Assembly: GCF_004785955.1 (NCBI RefSeq) | Contig: NZ_ML214300.1 | Span: 697,779-761,778 of the forward strand | DNA: 64,000 nt | Direction of reading: 5' to 3' | From: Halostella litorea | Lineage (GTDB): Archaea; Halobacteriota; Halobacteria; Halobacteriales; Natronoarchaeaceae | Shown here: positions 25,061 to 33,152 of the stretch, in pieces | Numbering within the stretch: the first letter of the stretch is position 1 | How the letters are laid out: each line of letters opens with the position of its first letter | Made by a program: the position numbers and the translations under genes | The notes under the pieces: model-generated | What the model was told of the DNA's origin: nothing | Database searches by the model: none | The model's input: the letters and a program-made list of their open reading frames with translations, nothing else

Positions 25061-25687
25061 ATGTCACGCGAAAACGTCGACCCGGCGGAACTGCGCGAGG
25101 ACATCGAGACCATCAAGGACGCGATGGGCCTCGAGGAGCGCTACGAGGGCGCGGCCGTGCTCTGGCTCGCCTTCGGCGGCCTCGTGGCCGTCGCCGCCGG
25201 CCTCAGCCAGTACGTGTTCCTCGCTGAACTGTCGGACTGGTACCACCCCGTCATCTGGATCGGCCTCCTCGGCGGCGGCGGGGCCGTCGCCAACCGGCTC
25301 GTCGCCGGCGACGATGCGGGCGGCTGGGGCAGCGACGACGCGCCCGACCCGTACCTCCAGATCGCGGTCGTGTACGCCGTCTCCTTCCCGATAGTGAACA
25401 TCCAGCAGTCGCTCGTCGACGCCCCGCGGGCCGTCGCGAGCGCGTCCACGCTCGCGACCATCGTCGTCCTGATCGGCGCGGCGTACCTCGTGGTCGGGAA
25501 CACGCTGAAGGCGTACCGCATCCGCACGCGCGACCGCTACGCGTTCTACGGCGGCGGGGCGCTCATGGTCGCGCTCGGCACCGTCATGCCGTTCGTGGAC
25601 GCCCTGCTGACGTGGCACTACGCCGCGTTTGGGCTGGCGTACCTCGCCTACGCGCTCGCAAGCTACGCCGTCCTCGCCCGCACCTGA
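25061..25687 (+). CDS. Six-helix membrane protein paired with a wHTH regulator
   Basis: A 208-residue protein beginning with a soluble helix (VDPAELREDIETIKDAMGLEERYEG) and then about six hydrophobic helices. No transporter or enzyme motif. It ends two bases before the ATG of a small winged-helix regulator. Haloarchaeal genomes carry several such membrane-protein/wHTH pairs; a sensing or effector role with the regulator is inferred from pairing alone. Confidence 0.6.
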   Translation: MSRENVDPAELREDIETIKDAMGLEERYEGAAVLWLAFGGLVAVAAGLSQYVFLAELSDWYHPVIWIGLLGGGGAVANRLVAGDDAGGWGSDDAPDPYLQIAVVYAVSFPIVNIQQSLVDAPRAVASASTLATIVVLIGAAYLVVGNTLKAYRIRTRDRYAFYGGGALMVALGTVMPFVDALLTWHYAAFGLAYLAYALASYAVLART

Positions 25688-25689
25688 CG

Positions 25690-25971
25690 ATGGACTTCGA
25701 CAAGCTCGTCCACCAGCAAACGCGACTGCAGATCTTCGCCTACCTCTACCGGCACGGGGAGGCGACGTTCCCCGAACTGCGGGAGGAACTGGGGCTCACC
25801 GAGGGGAACCTCTCCAGCCACCTCGGGACGATGGAGGAGGCCGACGCCGTCTCCGTCGAGAAGCAGTTCGTCGACCGCCGCCCGCAGACGACGTACGCGC
25901 TCACCGACCTGGGTGCGGAGAAGTTCGAGGAACACGTCGCCGCCCTCGAATCCCTCATCGACGAGCTATAG
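25690..25971 (+). CDS. Winged helix-turn-helix transcriptional regulator
   Basis: A 93-residue protein that is almost entirely a wHTH domain: RLQIFAYLYRHGEATFPELREELGLTEGNLSSHLGTMEEA (helices 1-3) followed by the wing VEKQFVDRRPQTTYALTDLGAEKF. It resembles PadR/MarR-like one-domain regulators that often carry the transcriptional regulator/DUF-type annotation in archaea. It is two bases downstream of the membrane protein gene and must be co-transcribed; it probably controls its own operon. Confidence 0.85.
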   Translation: MDFDKLVHQQTRLQIFAYLYRHGEATFPELREELGLTEGNLSSHLGTMEEADAVSVEKQFVDRRPQTTYALTDLGAEKFEEHVAALESLIDEL

Positions 25972-26060
25972 TGAACCGGCCGCGTGCGGGCCCGAATCGA
26001 GCGTCCGCCCAGCGACCGTCTCGGAAACGTTACGGATCGGGCGTCCTAACCCCCGGGCGT

Positions 26061-26252
26061 ATGGAACTCGACCTCACGAAGACAGCGGTCGCGTTCGTCG
26101 CACTGATCGCCGTCAGCGTCGGCGGCCTGATCGTCGCGCCGATGATGCAGGACAGCACGGTTCTCATGATGGTGATGCCCTCGATGGTCGTCTTCGGACT
26201 GATCTGCCTCGCGATCGGCGTCGGCCACGGCCAGTACCGCGCGACGCACTGA
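26061..26252 (+). CDS. Small two-helix haloarchaeal membrane protein
   Basis: A 63-residue protein: MELDLTKTAVAFVALIAVSV is the first helix, followed by GLIVAPMMQDSTVLMMVMPS and a second helix ending ICLAIGVGHGQYRATH. The Met-rich junction and GVGHGQYRA tail match small conserved haloarchaeal membrane proteins I have seen (DUF7333-like, from memory). Function unknown. Confidence 0.65.
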   Translation: MELDLTKTAVAFVALIAVSVGGLIVAPMMQDSTVLMMVMPSMVVFGLICLAIGVGHGQYRATH

Positions 26253-26345
26253 CCGCGGGAAACGCTTCTCGCGGCACGAACGCGAGGAACCGCGCACGGC
26301 CCACACAGCGAGGGCGTTCAAGGAGCCGGGCGACGGATCGGTAGT

Positions 26346-26729
26346 ATGGAACCGCGCACCGTGCTCCGCGTCGAGGGGCTGGCCGTCCTGGCCCTCGCGC
26401 TGGCCGGGTACGCCGCCTCGGACGGCCCGCTCTGGCTGCTGCTCGCGCTCGCGCTGGCACCGGACCTCTCGATGCTCGGCTACCTCGCCGGTCCCCGCTT
26501 CGGGAGCGCGAGTTACGATCTGGTCCACACCTACACGCTCTCGCTCGCACTCGGTGTAGCGGGCCTCTGGGTCGATGGCCACGCGGCCGTCCTCGTCGCG
26601 CTGGTCTGGACCGGCCACATCGGTGCCGACCGGTTCTTCGGCTACGGCCGCAAGTTCGAGTCCGGGTTCGAAGACACTCACCTGTCGGCCCAGCCCGTTC
26701 CGGTTTCGGCGCTGACGGAGTCGGAGTAA
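26346..26729 (+). CDS. DUF4260 family membrane protein
   Basis: A 127-residue integral membrane protein with about four helices. It contains the DUF4260 hallmarks APDLSMLGYLAGPRFG, YDLVHTYTLSLALG and the closing WTGHIGADRFFGYGRKF. The family occurs in bacteria and archaea with unknown function; the conserved Asp and His in APDLS and YDLVHTY suggest a polar site inside the membrane. Its start ATG gives the full family length. Confidence 0.82.
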   Translation: MEPRTVLRVEGLAVLALALAGYAASDGPLWLLLALALAPDLSMLGYLAGPRFGSASYDLVHTYTLSLALGVAGLWVDGHAAVLVALVWTGHIGADRFFGYGRKFESGFEDTHLSAQPVPVSALTESE

Positions 26730-26757
26730 CGCGGCCGACGCGTCCGGCTTCCCGCGG

Positions 26758-27693
26758 TCAGTCCGCACCGAGGGCGTCCGCGAGGTCGCCGGCGACGTCC
26801 GCGATGGCGTCGTGGGTGCGGTCGACCCCGCGGAGCGTCATGAAGCCGTGCACCATGGCCTCGTAGTTCTCGTAGCGCGTGTCGACGCCGTCCCGGACGA
26901 GCTGTTCGGCGTACGCCTTCCCGCCGTCGCGGAGCGGGTCGAAGCCCGCGGTGACGACCGTCGCGGGGGCGACGCCGGAGACGTCGCCGGCGTTCGTCGG
27001 GTCGGCGTAGGGGTTGCGCTCGTGGATCTCGCTGCGGTAGTAACACTCCCGGAACCACTCCAGGTCGGCCTCGTCGAGGACGATGCCCGCGTGGTCCCTG
27101 ACCGACGCCTGGTCCTCATCGACCCCGATCCCCGGATACAAAAGCGCCTGGTGGGCGATCTCCGGGCCGTCGCGCTCGGCGGCCATGAGCGCGGCGACGG
27201 CGGCGAGCGTCCCGCCGGCGGAGTCGCCCGCGACCGCGACCTGCCCGTCGCCGGCGACCGCGTCGGTGTTCGCCGCCGCCCACTCGACGGCGGCGTACGC
27301 GTCCTCGACCGCCGCGGGGAACGGGTGTTCCGGCGCGAGCCGGTAGTCGACCGAGAGGAGGGCACAGCCGCTCTCCCGGGTGAGGTGGCGACAGAGCCAG
27401 TCGTGCGTGGCGATGCTCCCGAGCACGTACCCGCCGCCGTGGAAGAAGACGACCGTGGGGAACGGGCCGTCCCCCTCCGGCACGTAGAGGCGGGCGTCCC
27501 TGTCGCCCGCGGGGCCGGGGACCGTTCCGTCGACGGTCGCCCCGACGCTCGGCGGGTTTCGGTTCTGTACCCACATCGCCGCCCGCGAGAGGAGACGGAG
27601 CGCCTTCAGCCCCCGCCGGCTGTGCGGCAGCGGGAACCGGTCCTGACGTTCGACCGCCGCCTTCGCCTGCGGGTCGATCTCGTCGGCTTGCAT
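26758..27693 (-). CDS. Alpha/beta hydrolase, hormone-sensitive-lipase-like esterase
   Basis: A 311-residue esterase/lipase of family IV. The oxyanion motif HGGGYV lies near residue 85; the nucleophile Ser is in VAGDSAGG near residue 157; Asp in TAGFDPLRDGG and His in MVHGFMTL complete the triad. An N-terminal cap (residues 1-50) precedes the catalytic core. It hydrolyses short to medium acyl esters; the natural substrate is unknown. No signal peptide, so it is cytosolic. Monocistronic, convergent with the DUF4260 gene. Confidence 0.92.
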   Translation of the reverse strand: MQADEIDPQAKAAVERQDRFPLPHSRRGLKALRLLSRAAMWVQNRNPPSVGATVDGTVPGPAGDRDARLYVPEGDGPFPTVVFFHGGGYVLGSIATHDWLCRHLTRESGCALLSVDYRLAPEHPFPAAVEDAYAAVEWAAANTDAVAGDGQVAVAGDSAGGTLAAVAALMAAERDGPEIAHQALLYPGIGVDEDQASVRDHAGIVLDEADLEWFRECYYRSEIHERNPYADPTNAGDVSGVAPATVVTAGFDPLRDGGKAYAEQLVRDGVDTRYENYEAMVHGFMTLRGVDRTHDAIADVAGDLADALGAD

Positions 27694-28138
27694 GGGGAAA
27701 CCGTTCGCCGAGCCGACAGTAAAGCTTCAGGGTGACGGCCGATTCGTCGCCGACCGGTGCCCTCCCCGGCCGAACGAGGCGACCACAACCGATCCGGTTT
27801 CGACCGTTTCGGTCACCGATACGGTCACCACACCGATTACTGCGGTGCGTCACTGCTCACGCGGCCGGCGCGAGCGCGCGGCGCACCGACGCGCCGCGGG
27901 CGAGCGTTCGGGGGAGGGCAGGCTAACGAAACCGCGTCCCGTAAGAAAGCATCCGCGCGAGCGAAGCGAGCGCGGTTCGCCGCGACCGCCATCGGCGGTC
28001 GCGGTCCGAGGAAACCGTCGAGGGACGGCGACGCCGTCCCGAGGCGGTGACGAAGGATTTTGGTCGAGCTTTTCCCGAGCACTGCGAGCGTGTCCGCCCT
28101 CGGCGGACCGCTCGTCAAGGCGCAGCGGAAAAGGTCGT
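27694..28138. other. 445-base intergenic region with short-loop hairpins
   Basis: No gene is visible. Three perfect inverted repeats with 3-base loops occur in its right part: 27980-28004 (11-base stems, loop ATC), 28022-28040 (GGGACGGC-GAC-GCCGTCCC) and 28092-28108 (GTCCGCC-CTC-GGCGGAC). It lies upstream of the esterase and downstream of the PAPS-reductase-like gene, both on the minus strand. The hairpins could act as 3' ends for the latter or form a structured RNA. Confidence 0.5.
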
Positions 28139-29110
28139 CTACATGTAACCGAGGTCGCGCAGGCGCTCCATCAGGTCCTCCTTGTCCTGGGCGCGGCCCG
28201 CGCGCTCGGTCGTGTTGTCCAGGTCCTGCTGCCAGGCAGGCTCCTCGGCGGCCTTGTCGGTCGAAACCTCGCTGCCGAGCGAGCGGAAGCCGGCGAAGTA
28301 CTTCGGGGAGACCGGGATGTCCTCCTGCTCGACGCCCTCGGGGAGGTCGTCGTCGGTGTCGGGGACGTAGCCCTCGTCCGGGAACTCCTCGACCGTGTCC
28401 GGCACGACGAAGTTCCAGAAGGCGTCCCAGACGGCGGCCTCGTCGAACTGGAGGATCGTCTGGATGCGGTCGTGGGGCGGGTAGATGTCCGGGTCGTGGC
28501 GCGGCGAGAAGAACGTCTCGTCGGCGCGGGACTCCTGTTCGTCCCAGCGGATGCCGGAGATGATGCCGTCGACGTCGTGCTCCTCGATGGCGTCGTTGAG
28601 CGCGACCGTCTTGAGGAGGTGGTTGCCGACGTACGTGTCCAGCAGGAACGGGAAGTCCTCCTCCTCGTACTCGAGGATTTCACGGACGTGGTGCTGGTTG
28701 TGCTCCGAGAGCTCGTCGATCGGGATGTCGTCGCCGGGTTCGAGGCCGTGCTCGTCGACGTACTCGCCGACGTCCTCGTTGCGCGCCCAGATGACGTCGA
28801 GGTCCCACTCGTCGGCCCAGTGCTCGACGAAGTCGATGAGTTCGTCGAAGTGCTGGTAGTGGTCGATGAACACGACCGGCGGGACTTCGAGGTCGAAGCG
28901 GTCCGCGACCTCCTTGACGAAGTACAGCGTCAGCGTCGAGTCCTTGCCGCCCGTCCACATCACGACGGGGTTCTCGTACTGTTCGAGGCCCTCCTTCGTG
29001 ACCTCGATGGCCTTCTCGATCTTGTGGTTGATCGACGGGTAGTCGGCGGGGGTCTCGCCCTCGCCCTCGTCGTAGTCGACGTCCAGGTAGTCGGGGAAGT
29101 CTGCTGACAT
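28139..29110 (-). CDS. PAPS reductase/ATP-sulfurylase-2-like PP-loop protein
   Basis: A 323-residue protein of the PP-loop ATP pyrophosphatase superfamily. The PP-loop MWTGGKDSTLT lies near residue 50 and PPVVFIDHYQHFDELIDF follows as in PAPS reductase and CysD. The GIRWDEQESRADE motif resembles GxRxxE(S)xxR of CysD. There is no Cys-rich C-terminus for disulfide chemistry (no ECGLH), so it is more like CysD or a tRNA-thiolation type enzyme than a thioredoxin-dependent reductase. Sulfate activation is possible but CysN is not nearby. Start ATG 29110 fits a leaderless promoter. Confidence 0.75.
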   Translation of the reverse strand: MSADFPDYLDVDYDEGEGETPADYPSINHKIEKAIEVTKEGLEQYENPVVMWTGGKDSTLTLYFVKEVADRFDLEVPPVVFIDHYQHFDELIDFVEHWADEWDLDVIWARNEDVGEYVDEHGLEPGDDIPIDELSEHNQHHVREILEYEEEDFPFLLDTYVGNHLLKTVALNDAIEEHDVDGIISGIRWDEQESRADETFFSPRHDPDIYPPHDRIQTILQFDEAAVWDAFWNFVVPDTVEEFPDEGYVPDTDDDLPEGVEQEDIPVSPKYFAGFRSLGSEVSTDKAAEEPAWQQDLDNTTERAGRAQDKEDLMERLRDLGYM

Positions 29111-29114
29111 CGTG

Positions 29115-29130
29115 TAATTAGATATAATTA
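29115..29130. promoter_or_regulatory. TAATTA-GATA-TAATTA operator-like site
   Basis: Two TAATTA half-sites separated by four bases lie between the TATA-like GTAAAAG (29136-29142, minus-strand CTTTTAC) and the start codon of the PAPS-reductase-like gene, which is where a repressor would act. The run is AT-rich in a GC-rich genome. The regulator is not known. Confidence 0.45.
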
Positions 29131-29217
29131 GGAGCCGTAAAAGTCTAGTGGAGCCGAGCCGCGGTACGCCCGGTATCGTGTCACACACCGCCGTACGCCG
29201 CCGTACGCGGGCCGCCG

Positions 29218-29787
29218 TCAGTCGCTGATGAACTTGTTGTCGCGCCAGTTGACGCCGCTCTCGCCGTTGTTGCCGTCGCCCGGTCCCTCGACGACCTCGA
29301 TGGAGGCGGGGCGGTCGTCGCCGTCGACGATCCGGGTGGCCTGCAGTTCGTCGTCGCGCTCGGTGATGGCCGTCAGCGTGCCCTTCTCGGCCTGGCGCGC
29401 GATGTCACAGAGGACGAGGAACATCTCGTACTGGAGCGTGGAGTTCTGGAGCACCGTCTCGCGGTCGCCCTTGAACGCCGCGTACTCGACGAGTTCGGAC
29501 TCGATCTCCTCTTCCTCCTCGCCCCACTGTGGGCCGGCGGCGCGTCGCTCCTCGGGGTCCTCCTCGTACACCCGGTTCTCGGTGACGCTGGCTTTCAGCT
29601 GGGCCGTCGGGGTGTACTTGCTGATGCTCTTGTCCTCGGCGACCGCTTTCAGTATCAGGGTGTTGTTGCGTCGCGTGATGTCGATGTCCTCGATGGCGTC
29701 GGGGAGGTCCGCGTCCTCGAAGAAGTCGTGGACTGTTTCGAGTGGCAGTTCGAGCGTCGAATGAAGGCGATAAACTTGGTTTGACAT
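29218..29787 (-). CDS. Conserved haloarchaeal protein of unknown function (DUF7110-like)
   Basis: A 189-residue acidic protein. The first ~75 residues have an alternating pattern (QVYRLHSTLELPLETVHDFF, ITRRNNTLILKAV) like a small ligand-binding or START-type beta domain; the middle is very acidic (GEEEEEIESELVEY); then a helix (QYEMFLVLCDIARQ) and a disordered tail with DNNG-like repeats. I recall similar proteins under a DUF number (DUF7110) but no function. It lies upstream of the PP-loop gene on the same strand with its own likely start; a role with that gene is possible. Confidence 0.6.
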   Translation of the reverse strand: MSNQVYRLHSTLELPLETVHDFFEDADLPDAIEDIDITRRNNTLILKAVAEDKSISKYTPTAQLKASVTENRVYEEDPEERRAAGPQWGEEEEEIESELVEYAAFKGDRETVLQNSTLQYEMFLVLCDIARQAEKGTLTAITERDDELQATRIVDGDDRPASIEVVEGPGDGNNGESGVNWRDNKFISD

Positions 29788-29906
29788 ATCTGATGATGTG
29801 CTGTCGAGGTACCGCGACGGCCAATCGCTTACCCCTAACTACGACACGGCCGCTTATATGGACTGCTATTTTATTCTCGACCGAACCGGACGGAACGTGG
29901 CGTTCA

Positions 29907-29918
29907 CCGCCGTACGGC
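29907..29918. repeat. Palindrome CGCCGTACGGCG
   Basis: A perfect 12-base palindrome about 120 bases upstream of the start at 29787 and near the end of gfcR. Related CCGCCGTACG sequences occur twice in tandem at about 29188-29206 and in inverted form near 35169-35178. It may be a chance feature of GC-rich spacer DNA or a protein site. Confidence 0.3.
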
Positions 29919-29959
29919 GTGGGAATCAGTAACACGGGCCGCGGGGCGATACACCCCGG

Positions 29960-30610
29960 CTACTGCTCCTCCGAGCCGACGCGGATGACCTGCAGCAGCG
30001 AGTAGACGGGGACGCCGTCTATCTCCTCGACGCCCTGCTTGTCGGCGAGGACGACGCAGGCGACGGGCTCGCCGCCCTGCTCGCGGATCGCCTCGACCGT
30101 CTCGGTCATGGTGGTGCCGCTGGTGATGGTGTCGTCAACGACGTAGCACTCCCGGTCCCGGATCTGGGCGAAGTTGCGGGAGAACGTGCCGCCCAGGTCC
30201 TCGATGTCGCCCTCCTCCCACTGGTGCTTCCGGGGGGCGTAGGTGCCGAGGTCGGTGTCGAGTTCGCGCGCGACGGTCGTCGCTAGCGGCGCACCGGCCT
30301 TCTCGATGCCGATGGTGAGGTCGACCTCCTCGCCCTCCTTGACGAGCAGGTCGGCCATCGCGGAGCCGACCGCGCCGAGGCGGGCGCTGTCCCGGCCGAC
30401 CGCGCTCCAGTCGACGTGGATGTCGTGGGGACCCCCGCCGCCGTTCGCGTCCGACGGGGCCGATTTCGCCGGCGTGGTCGTGCCGCTGCGCTCGACGAGC
30501 CAGCTCGCCGTCTCTCTGGAGACGTTCAGTTCGTCGGCGATCTCGCCCTTGGAGAGCCCCCGATCCGCCAGTTCGGCGGCGGACTCCATGAGGTCGTCAA
30601 CGTTTTTCAT
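29960..30610 (-). CDS. gfcR: Sugar-catabolism transcriptional regulator GfcR
   Basis: A 216-residue regulator: an N-terminal helix-turn-helix (residues ~15-45, LSKGEIADELNVSRETASWLVER) joined to an orotate-phosphoribosyltransferase-like domain with the PRPP-binding loop CYVVDDTITSGTTMTET. In Haloferax this protein (GfcR) activates genes for glucose and fructose degradation through the semi-phosphorylative Entner-Doudoroff pathway and is bound next to them. Here it overlaps the 3' end of the glucose dehydrogenase gene and sits in the sugar-acid block, which supports the assignment. A TATA-like box inside gdh (30631-30639) can give it a separate leaderless transcript. Confidence 0.93.
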   Translation of the reverse strand: MKNVDDLMESAAELADRGLSKGEIADELNVSRETASWLVERSGTTTPAKSAPSDANGGGGPHDIHVDWSAVGRDSARLGAVGSAMADLLVKEGEEVDLTIGIEKAGAPLATTVARELDTDLGTYAPRKHQWEEGDIEDLGGTFSRNFAQIRDRECYVVDDTITSGTTMTETVEAIREQGGEPVACVVLADKQGVEEIDGVPVYSLLQVIRVGSEEQ

Positions 30611-31673
30611 ATGCGGCCAGTTCGACCGCGGTTTTTATAGTCGTGTCGTCGTCGTCAAACGCGCGGTCGAGGTCGTCGATCCCGTACACGCCGGTGACGA
30701 GGTCGTCGAGGAACGGGTCCGGGAGCGCCTGCAGCGTGTCGACGGCCGACTCGAAGTGCCCGACGTGGGAGTTGACGCTGCCGACCAGCGCCTTGTTGTG
30801 GAGGACGAACTCGTTGTGGAGCCGCCCGCCGTCGACCTCGAACTCCCAGGACTCCGGCACGCCCAGCAGCGCGCCGACGCCGTTGGGCGCGAGCGCCTCG
30901 ATCGTCTGGAAGGCGTGTTTCGCGTAGCCGGTCGCCTCGTACACCAGGTCCATCCCCTCGTGGGCCTCGGCCACCTCGTCGACGGGCGTCTCCCGCGAGT
31001 CGACGTACGTCGCGCCCAGGTCCTCGATGATCTCGATCGTCGGGTCCGGGCGGTCGCGCCGGCCCAGACAGTAGGTGCGGTCGAACCCCTCCGTGTGCTC
31101 GAACATCGCCAGCGTGAGCAGGCCGAGGCTGCCGTTGCCAAGTACCATCGCGGATTCGGGGTGCCAGTCGAACGCCGAGCGGGCGGCGTAGGCGTGTTCC
31201 AGCGCCTTCTCCGTGATGCTGACCGGCTCGACGAGAAAGCCCAGTTCGGCCAGCTCCGGCGGGACGGAGACGAGATACTCGGCCGGGCTGGTGAAGTACT
31301 CCGCCATGAACCCGTGGTCCCCGACGATGCCGCGCTCGTGGTACTGGCCCTCGGGAGCCATGTCGGGCTCGCCGCGCTCGAAGAACTCGTTGCCGCCGTC
31401 GGGCGCGCGCCGGACGGTCGGGACGACGACCTCCCCCTCCCGCAGGTCGGTCCCGTTGGGGTCGGCGACGAAGCCGACGGCCTCGTGGCCGAGCACGAGG
31501 TGGTCGTCGCCCGCCGGGAAGCCGCCGTGCGCGCCGCTGATGACCTCGTGGTCGGTCCCGTCGACGCCCACGCGGAGCGTCCGCACCAGCGCCTCGCCCG
31601 GCCCGGGCTCCGGCTTCGGTTTCTCGACGACGGTCGGTTTCGTCTCGCCCTGGCGAACTGCGACGGCCTTCAT
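30597..31673 (-). CDS. gdh: Glucose 1-dehydrogenase (zinc alcohol dehydrogenase family)
   Basis: A 358-residue medium-chain dehydrogenase that oxidises glucose to gluconolactone with NADP, the first step of the semi-phosphorylative Entner-Doudoroff pathway. The catalytic-zinc region differs from standard ADHs (VGVDGTDHEVISGAHG, then LGHEAVGFV) as in archaeal glucose dehydrogenases; the Rossmann motif VLGNGSLGLLTL lies near residue 185. Length matches haloarchaeal Gdh. The overlap with gfcR and the nearby gluconate dehydratase fix the pathway. It is divergent from the HAD gene. Confidence 0.93.
   Translation of the reverse strand: MKAVAVRQGETKPTVVEKPKPEPGPGEALVRTLRVGVDGTDHEVISGAHGGFPAGDDHLVLGHEAVGFVADPNGTDLREGEVVVPTVRRAPDGGNEFFERGEPDMAPEGQYHERGIVGDHGFMAEYFTSPAEYLVSVPPELAELGFLVEPVSITEKALEHAYAARSAFDWHPESAMVLGNGSLGLLTLAMFEHTEGFDRTYCLGRRDRPDPTIEIIEDLGATYVDSRETPVDEVAEAHEGMDLVYEATGYAKHAFQTIEALAPNGVGALLGVPESWEFEVDGGRLHNEFVLHNKALVGSVNSHVGHFESAVDTLQALPDPFLDDLVTGVYGIDDLDRAFDDDDTTIKTAVELAAYEKR
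30631..30639 (-). promoter_or_regulatory. Possible internal promoter for gfcR
   Basis: On the minus strand CTATAAAAAC is centred about 26 bases before the gfcR ATG, within the final codons of gdh. It fits a leaderless gfcR transcript independent of gdh. Confidence 0.45.
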
Positions 31674-31700
31674 GCGCGTGGCAAGACGCCGGGGGACGAA

Positions 31701-31709
31701 AAAGATTTA
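31701..31709 (-). promoter_or_regulatory. TATA-like box of gdh
   Basis: Minus-strand TAAATCTTT about 30 bases before the gdh start at 31673, in an AT-rich stretch (31697-31732) shared with the divergent HAD gene side. Confidence 0.4.
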
Positions 31710-31781
31710 TTCTGTTTTGAGTAAATATTCGATAGCGAGACGGACGGGAGCCGGCGTGTGGCCGGCGGCCCTTCGGGCACG

Positions 31782-31787
31782 CTTATG
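31782..31787 (+). promoter_or_regulatory. TATA-like box of the HAD gene
   Basis: CTTATG centred about 26 bases before the ATG at 31811, consistent with a leaderless transcript. Confidence 0.4.
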
Positions 31788-31810
31788 CCGCTGCCGCGCC
31801 GCCTTCCGGT

Positions 31811-33067
31811 ATGGAACGGTACGACCTCCTGTATCGGCTGTACGACGAGTTCGACGCGGCGACGCTCCGGGAGTACCAGGAGTTCGTCGACGTGTTCCCG
31901 CCCGTGGACTCGCGGGTCGCCCTCGAACACTGGCAGAACGCCAGCGACGAACTGGCCGACCGGAAGGACGCGATCCGCGAGGGCTTCGCCGCCGGGGAGA
32001 CGTTCGCCGAGGTCGCCGCCCACGCGACGCGGGACCAGGCGTTCACCGCGCTCGACCTCTACACGAAGTACGAACGCGCCGTGAACGCCCTCGTGCTGGA
32101 CGTCGACGAGACGCTCCGCTCGGCCGGCAACACCGACAACGAGATCCCCCGCGAGACGCTCCACCTGCTGACGGAACTCCACGAGGCGGGGGTGCCGATC
32201 GTCATCTGCACGGGCCAGACCCTGGAGAACGTGAAGGGGTTCATGATCCAGGGGCTCGGGTCGGAGATCGTCCACTCCGGCGACCTGAGTATCGTCTACG
32301 AGGCCGGCACCGGCGTGTTCACGCCCGGCCACGGGGCCGACACCAAGCAGTTGCTGTACGAGGGATTGGACGACGGGATAGTCGCCGTGTTCGACGCGGT
32401 CCGGTCCCGGATCCTGCCGGACGCCCCCGAGCACCTCCGGTACGGCTGTCACCTCCAGGGCAACGAGTTCAACGTCACGCTCAAGCCGAACTTCGAGATC
32501 GGGAGTGCGAAGGCCCGCGACGTGATAGACGACGGGCTCGTGTACGAACTCGACCTGCTCGGGGACGCCGTCGTCGCGGAAGTCGACGGCGTCGACGGCG
32601 ACGCGCCGGCCGGCGAGTGGGCGCGCGCCTACTACGCCGGCCAGGACCCGGAGATCCGCGGCGTCCTCGAACGGCAGGGCGAGTTCCCGACGCTCGACGC
32701 CGCCGCCGTGCCGGACGCCGTGACCGACGTGTTCGAGCGCATCGACGTCGCCTACTACGAGGCCGACGCCGCCGAGATCGGGAGCCTCGAACTGAACAAG
32801 GTGGCCGGCGTCGAGGCGGCCTACGACGTGCTCGGGATCGACGACCCGTTCGCGCTGGTGATGGGCGACAGCAAGAGCGACCTGCGCGTGATGGAGTGGG
32901 CCGGGGAGCGCGACGCCGGGATCGCGGCCGCACCGGAACACGCCTCGCGGGACACGCTGGACCACGTCCTCTCGACCGACGAACTCGTCTTCGACCGCGG
33001 GAAAAGCGCCGAGATGCTCCGCGTCGCGTACGCGCTGAACCGGCTCGCCGTGCTCGACGACGCGTAG
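31811..33067 (+). CDS. HAD-superfamily phosphatase in the sugar-acid block
   Basis: A 418-residue protein. Residues 1-90 form a helical N-terminal part; the HAD core starts LVLDVDETLRSAG near residue 94 (nucleophile Asp, DxDxT motif), then VIVICTGQTLENV-like motif II (IVICTGQT), and VMGDSKSDLRVM gives the acidic motif IV. The cap region (residues ~150-300) is long. It should hydrolyse a phosphate ester; position between gdh and gluconate dehydratase suggests a sugar or sugar-acid phosphate, but no substrate is established. I do not know a characterised homologue in haloarchaeal sugar loci. Confidence 0.82.
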   Translation: MERYDLLYRLYDEFDAATLREYQEFVDVFPPVDSRVALEHWQNASDELADRKDAIREGFAAGETFAEVAAHATRDQAFTALDLYTKYERAVNALVLDVDETLRSAGNTDNEIPRETLHLLTELHEAGVPIVICTGQTLENVKGFMIQGLGSEIVHSGDLSIVYEAGTGVFTPGHGADTKQLLYEGLDDGIVAVFDAVRSRILPDAPEHLRYGCHLQGNEFNVTLKPNFEIGSAKARDVIDDGLVYELDLLGDAVVAEVDGVDGDAPAGEWARAYYAGQDPEIRGVLERQGEFPTLDAAAVPDAVTDVFERIDVAYYEADAAEIGSLELNKVAGVEAAYDVLGIDDPFALVMGDSKSDLRVMEWAGERDAGIAAAPEHASRDTLDHVLSTDELVFDRGKSAEMLRVAYALNRLAVLDDA

Positions 33068-33122
33068 CCAGCGGGCGGTTTCGGCGAGCGGTCGTCCCAG
33101 CGGTCCGACCGGTATCTCAAAG

Positions 33123-33129
33123 CTTTACT
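33123..33129 (+). promoter_or_regulatory. TATA-like box of the gluconate dehydratase gene
   Basis: CTTTACT centred 27 bases before the ATG at 33153, supporting a leaderless start there rather than the in-frame GTG at 33135. Confidence 0.5.
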
Positions 33130-33152
33130 GTGACGTGAGTGAACGGGGTCGT

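Noticed and set aside
33135..33152. GTG at 33135 as the gluconate dehydratase start
   Set aside because: The TATA-like box at 33123-33129 would then lie almost on the start codon; the ATG at 33153 has the normal 27-base spacing.
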